A stretch of DNA of 34,322 nt from a bacterium. GTDB taxonomy: Bacteria; Planctomycetota; SZUA-567. Positions within the stretch are counted from its first letter, which is position 1, and each line of letters starts with the position of its first letter. The notes beneath the pieces are model-generated. The model was not told where the DNA came from and did not search any database. It saw nothing but the letters and a program-made list of their open reading frames with translations. The position numbers and the translations under genes are program-made. The DNA lies in NCBI GenBank assembly GCA_003249795.1, contig QKHZ01000057.1, forward strand, positions 1 to 34,322, written 5' to 3'. Shown here piece by piece: positions 1 to 7,703 of this stretch.

Positions 1-604
1 TACGACCACGTTTGGCTTTTTTTACGACTTTTTGTGCCGATGTTTTAACGGCATCTTTTGCCGGACGACCGCGTTTGCCGGTTTTCTTAACAGCCTCAGG
101 CTTTGCTTTTGTCTTGGGGCCGGGTTTGCCCGGAGCCTTTTTTGCAGAGCTTCCAGTCATTTCCTGATACATCTGGTGCGCTTCACGCTTGCCAAGTCCC
201 ATAATTGCAGCAAACTTTGCCAGCGTTCCAGCCCGTAACGACAACTTGCCGGTTGCATTTTCCCACTTCACAATTGATGGAACACTTGCATCCAGCATCT
301 TGGCAAACTCACCTTGTGAGAAACCAAATTTTTTGCGCAGTGTGCGAATTGTTTTTGCTGTAGGACGAATTTTCGCAGAAGCAGCGTTTTCTTCAGATTC
401 GACCGAAGACGCAGTAACCGTTGACGTTGCAGCCTTGGCAGCGGCTTTTGATGCCTTGGCACAAGCGGCCATTTCTTTTTTCATTGCGACTAGAGCCTTG
501 CGGAATTTCGTATTATCTGAACGCAATTTACGAATTTCCTGCGTAACTTCACGCTTTGCGATCTTACGAATTTCATCCTTTAATGTTTTCTCAATGCTTC
601 CCAT
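1..604 (-). CDS. XRE-family helix-turn-helix DNA-binding protein with lysine-rich AT-hook-like tail (3' end cut by window edge)
   Basis: Reading the minus strand from the ATG at 604-602 gives 201 residues with no stop before the window edge, so the C-terminus is missing. Residues 1-45 are charged and predicted helical (begins MGSIEKTLKDEIRKIAKREV). About 80-137 form an XRE/Cro-type helix-turn-helix (IRTLRKKFGFSQGEFAKML, then SIVKWENATG). The remainder is rich in Lys, Ala and Pro and holds KRGRPAK at 177-183 and KRGR at 198-201, which resemble AT-hooks or histone H1-like tails. A GGAG lies about 11 nt before the start. The HTH with a conserved helical N-terminus is a known bacterial pattern (YiaG-like regulators); the tail suggests a nucleoid-associated or AT-rich-DNA role, which is inference. 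It is divergent from the zinc-ribbon ORF at 815. Confidence 0.8.
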   Translation of the reverse strand, partial: MGSIEKTLKDEIRKIAKREVTQEIRKLRSDNTKFRKALVAMKKEMAACAKASKAAAKAATSTVTASSVESEENAASAKIRPTAKTIRTLRKKFGFSQGEFAKMLDASVPSIVKWENATGKLSLRAGTLAKFAAIMGLGKREAHQMYQEMTGSSAKKAPGKPGPKTKAKPEAVKKTGKRGRPAKDAVKTSAQKVVKKAKRGR

Positions 605-814
605 ACTGAAATCTTCTCCAAATCCAAAAACAGAATAATATATTAAACAACATAAAAGAGTATATTTCTCCTGCTACAAATTTCCAGAACATTTCTAAAA
701 ATCCAGATATTTTCAACCTGCGATACAGCTCGCGCAACATGAACAGTTGATATTTCAAAACGTTTTTGCAGAATTTTGTTTAATTAAAATATCAAAATCG
801 GTATCTTATTAATT
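605..814. other. AT-rich divergent intergenic region with a 9-bp inverted repeat
   Basis: This 210-bp spacer separates the minus-strand XRE gene from the plus-strand zinc-ribbon ORF. It contains TTGATATTT at 747-755 and its exact inverse AAATATCAA at 787-795, arms centred 40 bp apart, just ahead of the ORF start. No convincing -35/-10 pair was found on either strand. The inverted repeat could be an operator for the XRE protein, or chance in AT-rich DNA. Confidence 0.3.
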
Positions 815-1003
815 ATGTTTTTCAAAAAGTCAAAGACAGATCAGCATACAAAAAAACGTTGCGCAGCCCCCTGTGTTAATTGCGATAGCAGGAGGACGTA
901 CTTCTGTGACATGTACCGATTTCGCTGGTACCGAAAGTGGCAGAAACGCGTAAAAATCCGCTGCAGAGATTGCGGAACAATCTGGTACGTTCCTTATCCG
1001 TAA
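815..1003 (+). CDS. Small basic zinc-ribbon protein, function unknown
   Basis: The 62-residue product has two CxxC pairs, C20-x2-C23 and C50-x2-C53 (followed by GTIW), the classic spacing of a zinc ribbon. The intervening segment is rich in Arg, Lys, Tyr and Trp, which would suit nucleic-acid binding. No Shine-Dalgarno motif is visible before the ATG (upstream is AT-rich), so translation is less certain than for its neighbours. It stands alone between the divergent XRE gene and the kinase. The fold is inferred from cysteine spacing only, and I do not recognise a family. Spurious ORF is the alternative; the intact paired cysteines argue against it. Confidence 0.45.
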   Translation: MFFKKSKTDQHTKKRCAAPCVNCDSRRTYFCDMYRFRWYRKWQKRVKIRCRDCGTIWYVPYP

Positions 1004-1135
1004 GAAATTAAAAATTACGCGTCAAAACAACCGATATTATCTCAGTATTTTCATTTTCTTTCGATAACCGCCTAAATATTCTACTAACAACACTCACGTT
1101 CAAACAAATGAATTAGGTTCAGAAAATATGCTTCA

Positions 1136-1154
1136 TGAAATGATCATCATTTCA
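1136..1154. promoter_or_regulatory. 19-bp palindrome upstream of the kinase promoter
   Basis: The sequence TGAAATGAT-C-ATCATTTCA is a perfect palindrome with 9-bp arms around one central base. It is centred near 1145, about 58 bp upstream of the start point predicted from the -10 element at 1191-1196. There is no T-tract, so it is not an intrinsic terminator for the preceding ORF. The position fits a dimeric regulator binding upstream of the promoter. Confidence 0.4.
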
Positions 1155-1167
1155 TCCTGATGACCTC

Positions 1168-1196
1168 TTGCGCTATCAATCAAATCCAGCGATAAT
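1168..1196 (+). promoter_or_regulatory. Putative sigma-70 promoter for the kinase gene
   Basis: TTGCGC (1168-1173) and GATAAT (1191-1196) are separated by 17 bp. The -10 matches consensus at five of six positions, the -35 at three. It lies 68 bp upstream of the kinase ATG. Confidence 0.4.
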
Positions 1197-1264
1197 ATTT
1201 ATTAGTAATCTGTCAGGAACCGAAACACAATTGTACAGCTATCGGCGGATTCGTTCAGGAGAAC

Positions 1265-3802
1265 ATGTTGACCGAAAATGAAGATGGGCGCATCACCTGC
1301 CACCACTGCTCGACACGCTACAAGATAGGAAGTATGAAACCGGGGCAGATCTTCAGCTGTACCCGTTGCGGCGAACTTGTCCGCACCCCCGGAACCAACG
1401 CACAAGATACATCCAGTATTTATGAACGTGCATTCGGTGAAAGCGCTATTACGTTGGGATACCTGACGCCAACCCAACTTGAACATGCATTACAAACGCA
1501 AATATCCGCAGCAAATGCAAAAAAACGTCTTCCCGATATTCTACTGCAAATGAACGTCTTGAGCTATCAGCAACTCAGGAATGTCCTGCAACAACAGAAT
1601 GCCGAAATTACAGATTACATCCCCGGCTATGAAATCGTCCGAATACTGGGTAAGGGCGGCATGGGCGCCGTCTACAAAGGCATGCACATCATCAGCAATA
1701 AAACCGTCGCAATTAAGGTTTTGGCTCCACACCTGACCGGAAATGATATTTTCCTTGAACGATTCCACCGCGAAGCACGCGTGGCAATCAAACTTGACCA
1801 TCCGAATATCGTCAAAGGGTATGATGAAGGTTGTGTGGGCGATACACACTACTTCGTCATGGAATATGTCCACGGAAAAAGCGTCGGGCGCGTCCTGAAA
1901 AAACGCACCCATTTCGGTGAACGCCGCGCGTTCGACATCATCCGACAAGTTACGCTTGCGCTGGAATATGCCCATGCGCGCGGGATCGTCCATCGCGATG
2001 TCAAACCTGACAACATCATGCTGACACGTGAAGGCAAGGCTCGACTGGCAGATTACGGTCTCGTGAAATTTGCAGACGACCTATCGGTCGCAGGACTGAC
2101 TACCGAAGGGCAAATCATGGGCACGCCTAACTATATCTCGCCAGAACAGGCCGGCGGCGAAAGCAACATCGACATCCGCAGCGATATTTACTCTCTGGGC
2201 GCAACACTGTTTCACATGATTGTGGGCCGCCCTCCGTTCAAAGACAAGAAACTTACGGCGATCCTGAACCATCACCGGTTTTCACCGCTTCCGAACCCGC
2301 GAGAACTGAACCCTGACCTGTCCGAATCAGCCAGCAACCTTGTTCAAAAGATGATGGCAAAAGAACGAGTAAACAGATTCCAGACTCCGAAAGAATTGGA
2401 AGAGGCCATCTCAAGCTATTTCCGCGGTTCGTCAATCTATATGACTGAAGAAGACCTGATGCCAGAAGCTGAAGGGGAGATTGATCCTGAAAATCTTCAA
2501 GCCGATCCGTCCAGCGGGAGCTTGACAGCCCAGCCAGAGATTTTACATGAGCAGGAGAGCGATGAGGAACCGATCAAGTTCTACCAACGCCCTGCATTTG
2601 CTATCGGCCTCGGAATCGGAATCGCTTCCATAATGCTGGCTGTCTTTGCATGGATCATGTCTGCGCGCAAAACAAACACCCAACCGCAACCGCCGGAAGA
2701 AAAAATGACGTCATCAACGGAAAAAAGCAACGGGCTGATCCGTACGGAAAAGCCGCCTGCGCTTTCACCTGAAGACGAAGTTTCGACAGAAGAAAGCATC
2801 TCTGCAGACCTGTACAGGCAAGCGCTGTTGACCGACAAAGCGGAACAACGGAAGATTTTCGAAAATCTCGTCAATCAATACCCAAGCACTACGTCCGGCG
2901 TTCTGGCACAGCAGGAACTTGACCGAATCAGAGCAGAAGAACGTCGTCAAAAACAAGTCGAACAACTTGCAAAGAAACAACGATATGAACGCGCAGCTGA
3001 AAATGCCCTCGCCGATGCCATGACAAAAGTCAGCAGTGGTAGTGATGCTTTTTCAAAAGCCCTGACCATGGTTACCCAAAAGTACAAAGAGACACCGGCA
3101 GCGCAAAAAGCGCAAAAAGAACTCGATCAACTAAATGCAAGCCTCGCGGCAGAACAAAAACGCATCGAAGAAGAGAAACGGCTTGAACAACAACGGATTC
3201 GCGCACAGAAACGTCTGGAGATTGAAGAACGCATTCAGCCGATCCGTAACCGGTTCATCTCCTATTATATCCCCGCACTGCAAAAGCACGATTACGATGA
3301 TGCGGAGAAATACGCGCGTTTTCTCTCAGAAGACGATAGATACCCAGAACTGAAACCGCTGGGCAAATCCTGCCTGAGCGATATTGAAGACCTGCGCAAG
3401 ATCGATGCCGGCATTGCACACACGCTCAACAATGCCGCTGAAAGCGGCGAAACCGTCACGCTGAACTTTAACTCAGGCCGCACTGTTGAGGCTACAATTA
3501 AAGAGATCAACGGAAACACCATCCGGATGCTGGCAGACGGGCGGATTCCGCTGGTTCGCCAAATGTCTGATTTAACAGAAGAAACTTTTTTCGGACTCTA
3601 TACAAAAGGTCGCAGCGAAGAAGACCCGTCGCCGGAGCTGGCAAAAGCGCTGTGGCTGCTGGCAGAGCGCAACCCGTACACAGGCGCAGCCTTCCGGAAA
3701 ATCGGCAAAAACGATCCGCGCTACGGCCATCACATGGGCTTTGTCCATTGGCTGGATTTGAATGAAAAACCAAAACCGGCGGCTCCGCAAACCGACAAAT
3801 AA
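1265..3802 (+). CDS. Membrane-anchored Hanks-type Ser/Thr protein kinase with N-terminal zinc ribbon
   Basis: This 845-residue protein opens with a zinc ribbon (C12-x2-C15 and C32-x2-C35). Residues 53-115 (ITLGYLTPTQLEHALQTQ and on) resemble the N-terminal helical domain of GspE/PilB ATPases. The kinase domain spans about 121-390: GKGGMG 129-134, ATP-binding K151, catalytic HRDVKPDN 243-250, DYG 263-265 in place of DFG, SPE 292-294, and DIYSLG further on. A transmembrane helix lies at about 444-466. A charged coiled-coil-rich region follows to about 690, then a C-terminal domain I do not recognise. The topology predicts a cytoplasmic kinase and an extracytoplasmic C-terminal half. AGGAG sits just upstream of the ATG. 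The catalytic set is complete, so it should be active; its substrates are unknown. Confidence 0.93.
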   Translation: MLTENEDGRITCHHCSTRYKIGSMKPGQIFSCTRCGELVRTPGTNAQDTSSIYERAFGESAITLGYLTPTQLEHALQTQISAANAKKRLPDILLQMNVLSYQQLRNVLQQQNAEITDYIPGYEIVRILGKGGMGAVYKGMHIISNKTVAIKVLAPHLTGNDIFLERFHREARVAIKLDHPNIVKGYDEGCVGDTHYFVMEYVHGKSVGRVLKKRTHFGERRAFDIIRQVTLALEYAHARGIVHRDVKPDNIMLTREGKARLADYGLVKFADDLSVAGLTTEGQIMGTPNYISPEQAGGESNIDIRSDIYSLGATLFHMIVGRPPFKDKKLTAILNHHRFSPLPNPRELNPDLSESASNLVQKMMAKERVNRFQTPKELEEAISSYFRGSSIYMTEEDLMPEAEGEIDPENLQADPSSGSLTAQPEILHEQESDEEPIKFYQRPAFAIGLGIGIASIMLAVFAWIMSARKTNTQPQPPEEKMTSSTEKSNGLIRTEKPPALSPEDEVSTEESISADLYRQALLTDKAEQRKIFENLVNQYPSTTSGVLAQQELDRIRAEERRQKQVEQLAKKQRYERAAENALADAMTKVSSGSDAFSKALTMVTQKYKETPAAQKAQKELDQLNASLAAEQKRIEEEKRLEQQRIRAQKRLEIEERIQPIRNRFISYYIPALQKHDYDDAEKYARFLSEDDRYPELKPLGKSCLSDIEDLRKIDAGIAHTLNNAAESGETVTLNFNSGRTVEATIKEINGNTIRMLADGRIPLVRQMSDLTEETFFGLYTKGRSEEDPSPELAKALWLLAERNPYTGAAFRKIGKNDPRYGHHMGFVHWLDLNEKPKPAAPQTDK

Positions 3803-3853
3803 ACAAAACGCTCAAAAACAGCGCTGCTGACAAAAGAGACAGGAACCGTACCC

Positions 3854-4918
3854 GTGCCCGATCCCCGCATTACCTTTGGCATGATCGTCCTCAACGCGGA
3901 GCCGTTTGTGCGCTACAATCTCCGCGCACTACTGCCGTTTGCACATGAGATCATTGTTGTTGAAGGGGCGACGCACTCCGCACGCAGTGTTGCCGATGAA
4001 ACCGGCCACTCCAAAGACGGAACACTGCAGCATCTCCGTGAATTCATGAAAACAGAAGACCCGGACAAGAAAATCCGCCTGATTACCGCCGAAGACGAAG
4101 GGCGTCCCGACGGTTTCTGGCCGGGTGAAAAAGATCAGATGAGTCAGGCGTACGCGCGGCGGGCAACAGGAGACTGGCTCTGGCAGATCGATGCCGATGA
4201 GTTTTATCATCCCGAAGCCATGCGAACGGTGTTATCTTTTTTACAAGCGCATCCTGAAACGACAGCGGTCAATTTCCGGCAGATCGGTTTCTGGGGATCG
4301 CCTGCAATCCGAGTCGACAGTTGGTATCTGTATCGCGGCGGGCACTGCGACTTTCAACGGCTCTTCCGCTGGAAACCGGGCTACCGCTACACCTCGCACC
4401 GGCCTCCGACAGTTGTCGATGAAAACGGGCGCAACCTGCACACGATCCGTCCCGTCACGGCAGGACAAATGAAAAAACGCGGCGTGGTTCTCCTGCATTA
4501 CCTATTGCTGCTCCCGAAACAGGTCGAAGAGAAATGCGCCTATTACGCCGCTGCAGAATGGGCCGGACGCCAAGGCGCACTCGACTGGGCCGAAAATGTT
4601 TATCGCAATTTATCCGACCCGTACCATGTCCACAATGTTTACCAATACCCCGGATGGCTTCAGCGATACAGATATGAGTGGCCGCCGCAGATCCGGCAAA
4701 TGTGGCAGGAGCTTTTCAGCGGCAAACTCGGGATACAAGTGCGCAACAATACAGATGCCGAACGATTGTTATCTTCACCGAACTACCTCGCAGCCTGTTT
4801 CTTTTTAAGGCTCAGCGCTGCACCATCAGCGTGGTTATTGCGCATCTGGCTGTGGCTACGCTACTATCCGGGAAGCCTGCTGCGGCGTCTAACTGGAAGA
4901 AACACCGGCGCAAAATAA
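3854..4918 (+). CDS. Glycosyltransferase, family 2-like
   Basis: The 354-residue product begins ITFGMIVLNAEPFVRYNL, the N-terminal beta-strand/helix of GT-A family 2 transferases. It has a DxD-like metal/nucleotide-sugar motif in QIDADEFYHP (D113, D115). It should transfer a sugar from a nucleotide donor to a glycan or protein; the acceptor is unknown. The start is GTG with AGGA about 10 nt upstream; an internal ATG at 3881 would remove the first strand and is less likely. Residues 313-350 are hydrophobic and basic, suggesting peripheral membrane contact. It follows the kinase gene by 51 bp with no terminator between them, so the two may be co-transcribed. Confidence 0.85.
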   Translation: MPDPRITFGMIVLNAEPFVRYNLRALLPFAHEIIVVEGATHSARSVADETGHSKDGTLQHLREFMKTEDPDKKIRLITAEDEGRPDGFWPGEKDQMSQAYARRATGDWLWQIDADEFYHPEAMRTVLSFLQAHPETTAVNFRQIGFWGSPAIRVDSWYLYRGGHCDFQRLFRWKPGYRYTSHRPPTVVDENGRNLHTIRPVTAGQMKKRGVVLLHYLLLLPKQVEEKCAYYAAAEWAGRQGALDWAENVYRNLSDPYHVHNVYQYPGWLQRYRYEWPPQIRQMWQELFSGKLGIQVRNNTDAERLLSSPNYLAACFFLRLSAAPSAWLLRIWLWLRYYPGSLLRRLTGRNTGAK

Positions 4919-5006
4919 CGTTGCTATACAGATCGAGGTTAACAACGACGCGATTTTCGTGACAGTAATAATTCGGCAAGGATAACAACAGGCAAAAGGC
5001 GGATTT

Positions 5007-6113
5007 ATGGAAGCATTGGTATTTCTTGCGGTACTGGTTCTGGTCGGCTTTGCGTGGCATGAACGCCGCGCACGCACTCAGCCCTCGCATGAGAATTTCC
5101 ACAAACCCAACCAGCCCAAAACACCGCAAGAAACCGCACGCCGTGACGCAGCGACAGAAAAAGTCCTCACCCAATTAACCGACATCCGCAAATCCCTGCA
5201 GAAACAGGTTGAAGAAACGGTCAAGGAAGATCCGCGCAAAGCAGCCAATACCGTGCGCACGATGATGAACCAGAAAAACGAGGCAAATGCCTCATCCCGC
5301 CAGCGAGGGTTCTCACTTGTTGAGGTATTGGTCGTCACCGCAATCATCGCAATCCTTGCCGGAATTTTATTGACCGCACTCTCAAGCGGAAGCGCCAGCG
5401 CGCGACAAGCCGCGTGCGTGCAGAACAACTCCCAGCTCATGAAAGCTTGGCAACTCTGTGTCAACCAGTCACCAATCACGGAAGTCCCCGGCGCGCAAGG
5501 CTACTCCGTACCCAAGGTGCAAAACGAAGACGGCACGACATGGGTCGACACACTTTCTCCGTTCCTGGGTGACAATACAAATGTCCTGTATTGCCCGTCA
5601 CATGAAGCAGAAAAAAAGTATAGTTACGGAATGAACCCGCTTGCCGGCGCATCATGGACATACGCGGCTGGTTATTTCGGGCAAGGATATCTGCTTACTC
5701 CGGAAGAAACACGCGCCCGACCCTTCAGTATGATCAACAACCCGGCCGGAACCCTGATCCTGTGCGATGCAGGACAAATCACGGATGCATCGAAAGACAA
5801 CCAGCCTCCGGAGTGGCAGGAAGACCTGTCCGCATCATGGAAACCATACGTTGCCTTCAGCGTAACTGACCACTCCAGCACGTGGTACAAGCAAACCGGC
5901 CTCGCTGTTACCTATGGATATGACTGGGGATCTTCCGTCCCGCTCAGCGGCGTCGGGGCAATGGGTTGGAACGGGCTTGTGCGCGCCCTTGGCCGCCATG
6001 AAGGGCGCGTTGTCTGCGGCTTTGCCGACGGCAAGGTCGCTGCCCTTCCGATAGTCGGCGTCGTTTCGCATGACTGGGGATCTGAAATGTGTTTGTTTGA
6101 TAATCAGTGGTGA
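5007..6113 (+). CDS. Pseudopilin-like protein (prepilin N-terminal motif, H-x9-DG C-terminus) with an extra N-terminal membrane segment
   Basis: Residues 97-126 contain a textbook type IV prepilin processing site: RQRG101/F102SLVE106 followed by a hydrophobic helix. The C-terminus carries RHEGRVVCGFADG, an exact H-x9-DG motif typical of the many PVC pseudopilin-like proteins (DUF1559 type). Such proteins usually start 5-20 residues before the cleavage site. Here the frame stays open from 5007, adding an N-terminal membrane helix (residues 2-17) and a charged linker. Met86 (5262) would give a normal 16-residue leader but has no ribosome-binding site. The ATG at 5007 has an AAGGCGG-like site five bases upstream. 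The product may therefore be a fusion or two overlapping translation products. Its function is probably surface display or secretion; the substrate is unknown. Confidence 0.82.
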   Translation: MEALVFLAVLVLVGFAWHERRARTQPSHENFHKPNQPKTPQETARRDAATEKVLTQLTDIRKSLQKQVEETVKEDPRKAANTVRTMMNQKNEANASSRQRGFSLVEVLVVTAIIAILAGILLTALSSGSASARQAACVQNNSQLMKAWQLCVNQSPITEVPGAQGYSVPKVQNEDGTTWVDTLSPFLGDNTNVLYCPSHEAEKKYSYGMNPLAGASWTYAAGYFGQGYLLTPEETRARPFSMINNPAGTLILCDAGQITDASKDNQPPEWQEDLSASWKPYVAFSVTDHSSTWYKQTGLAVTYGYDWGSSVPLSGVGAMGWNGLVRALGRHEGRVVCGFADGKVAALPIVGVVSHDWGSEMCLFDNQW

Positions 6114-6125
6114 ATCCGCTATACT
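6097..6125 (+). promoter_or_regulatory. Sigma-70-type promoter for the TatD-radical SAM gene
   Basis: TTGATA (6097-6102), a 17-bp spacer and TATACT (6120-6125) match consensus at five of six positions each. The -35 lies in the last codons of the pseudopilin gene. The predicted start is about 50 nt before the ATG at 6185, so this gene need not depend on the upstream one. Confidence 0.55.
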
Positions 6126-6184
6126 TTCCCACCTGAGAAAAAGAACACGCGCCGACGAAAAATGAATAAGGGACAAATAGAATC

Positions 6185-7573
6185 ATGCAACGCTACTTCG
6201 ATACGCACTGCCATTTGTATTGCCCCCACTTTGATGATGACCGCGAAGGCGCGATCACCCGCGCGGCCGGCTTGAATGTCAGCATGTTGAGCGCGGGAAC
6301 GTGCGCAGAGAGTTCGCGCACCTGCGTAGAACTGGCAGGGCGGTTCCCGAATGTTTATGCCGCTGTCGGGATTCATCCAAACGATGCGGACCGTCTGGAA
6401 ACAGAGTGGGACGAAATCAAGAAACTGTGCGGTACGGACAAGGTGATCGCTATCGGCGAGACCGGGCTTGATTACTATCACGATCATTCTGACCGCGGCC
6501 AGCAAAAGAAATGTTTTCAGGCACACATCGATCTTGCACAGGAAAAGAACCTTCCGCTACTGCTGCACGCACGTGACAGCGCCGATGACGTCCTGACGAT
6601 GACTGAGCCGTTCATGCGCAACGGCGGCAAAGCCGTCTGGCACTGCTTTATCGCTCCGAAGAAAAAAATCGAATCGCTCCTTGACCGCGCGCTGGAGATG
6701 GGGCTTTATCTCGGCATGACCGGCCTTGTGACGTTTGACGACCAGATCCCGCTTCACAAAGCGGTCAAGCGCATCCCCGACAAACACCTGCTTCTGGACA
6801 CCGACGCACCATACCTCAGTCCGCGCCCGAAAACAGGCGGCTATAACGAACCGGCAAACTGCATCCGCATCGCAGAACGCTTGGCTGAAATCCGCGGGGT
6901 CACGCTTTCGGACATCGCACGCATTACAACCCGCAACGCCTGTAGCTTCCTTAGCCTTGCCTTGCCTGAGGAAGAAGAAGCCGCGCGCGTGGCGTATCCG
7001 ATCCGCAACAGCCTCTATATCGCACTGACGAATGAGTGCAACAACAACTGCAGTTTCTGCGCACGCAATCAGGGCTATGTCGTCAAAGGCCACAACATCA
7101 AACTTGATCATGCCCCGAGTGCGGACGAAGTCATTGTCGCGATGGGAGACGTCTCGCAGTATGAGGAAGTCGTGTTCTGCGGCTTTGGCGAGCCAACCCT
7201 CAGACTGAATGTCCTACTGGAGATTGGCCGTTACCTGAAGCAGAAAAATATGCGCGTGCGACTCAACACCAACGGGCTTGGCAATCTCGAATACAACCGC
7301 GACATCGTTCCGGAACTTGCAGGCATTCTCGACCAGATCAGCATCTCGCTCAATACAACAGATCCCGATCAATATCAACAACTCTGCAACAGCCGCTTCG
7401 GCTCTGGCGCGCACGCGGCCGTCTGCGCCTTTATCCAGCGCTGTGTCCAGATCGGTATCGACACAACCGCAACCGTTGTCGAGATGCCGGGGATCGATGT
7501 CGAAGCGGCCAAGCGTCTGGCAGAATCACTGGGGGCAAAGTTTCGCGCCCGCAGTTTTGTCGACGCCGGCTGA
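6185..7573 (+). CDS. TatD-family metal-dependent hydrolase fused to a radical SAM domain
   Basis: The 462-residue chain has two domains. Residues 1-260 are a TatD-type TIM-barrel deoxyribonuclease/hydrolase with its metal ligands: H8 and H10 in DTHCH, E92 in GETGLDYY, H128 in LLHARD, H153 in VWHCF, and D207 in LLDTDAPYL. Residues 275-462 are a radical SAM domain with C285-x3-C289-x2-C292 for the 4Fe-4S cluster and GFGEPT at 334-339. A radical SAM family that accompanies TatD genes is known (the TatD-associated radical SAM group); its reaction is not established. The two are in one frame without a stop, so they are expressed as a single polypeptide. AAGGGA lies 11 nt before the ATG. Possible roles are nucleic-acid or nucleotide repair or turnover, which is inference. 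Confidence 0.9.
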   Translation: MQRYFDTHCHLYCPHFDDDREGAITRAAGLNVSMLSAGTCAESSRTCVELAGRFPNVYAAVGIHPNDADRLETEWDEIKKLCGTDKVIAIGETGLDYYHDHSDRGQQKKCFQAHIDLAQEKNLPLLLHARDSADDVLTMTEPFMRNGGKAVWHCFIAPKKKIESLLDRALEMGLYLGMTGLVTFDDQIPLHKAVKRIPDKHLLLDTDAPYLSPRPKTGGYNEPANCIRIAERLAEIRGVTLSDIARITTRNACSFLSLALPEEEEAARVAYPIRNSLYIALTNECNNNCSFCARNQGYVVKGHNIKLDHAPSADEVIVAMGDVSQYEEVVFCGFGEPTLRLNVLLEIGRYLKQKNMRVRLNTNGLGNLEYNRDIVPELAGILDQISISLNTTDPDQYQQLCNSRFGSGAHAAVCAFIQRCVQIGIDTTATVVEMPGIDVEAAKRLAESLGAKFRARSFVDAG

Positions 7574-7641
7574 TTTCTCTACACCTGCCACATCCCCCTG
7601 AGTTCGCGAAAAATTCAGCGCGCTTTCGGCTGTCTTTTTGG

Positions 7642-7670
7642 TTGCACGGCAGTCAACCCCGAGTTACAAT
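7642..7670 (+). promoter_or_regulatory. Putative sigma-70 promoter for uvrA
   Basis: TTGCAC (7642-7647), a 17-bp spacer and TACAAT (7665-7670); the -10 matches at five of six. It lies inside the longest possible uvrA reading frame but upstream of the preferred start at 7704, which supports that start. No LexA-type palindrome was recognised around it. Confidence 0.45.
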
Positions 7671-7692
7671 TTTCAGATTCGTGGCTGGCAAA

Positions 7693-7698
7693 AAGGAG
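7693..7698 (+). promoter_or_regulatory. Ribosome-binding site fixing the uvrA start
   Basis: AAGGAG lies five bases before the GTG at 7704. The only upstream in-frame alternative, a TTG at 7638, has no such site. Confidence 0.7.
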
Positions 7699-7703
7699 CT
7701 ACC

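Noticed and set aside
7638-7703. Upstream TTG start for uvrA
   Set aside because: It lacks a ribosome-binding site, lies upstream of the predicted promoter and adds residues foreign to UvrA; GTG 7704 with AAGGAG fits better.
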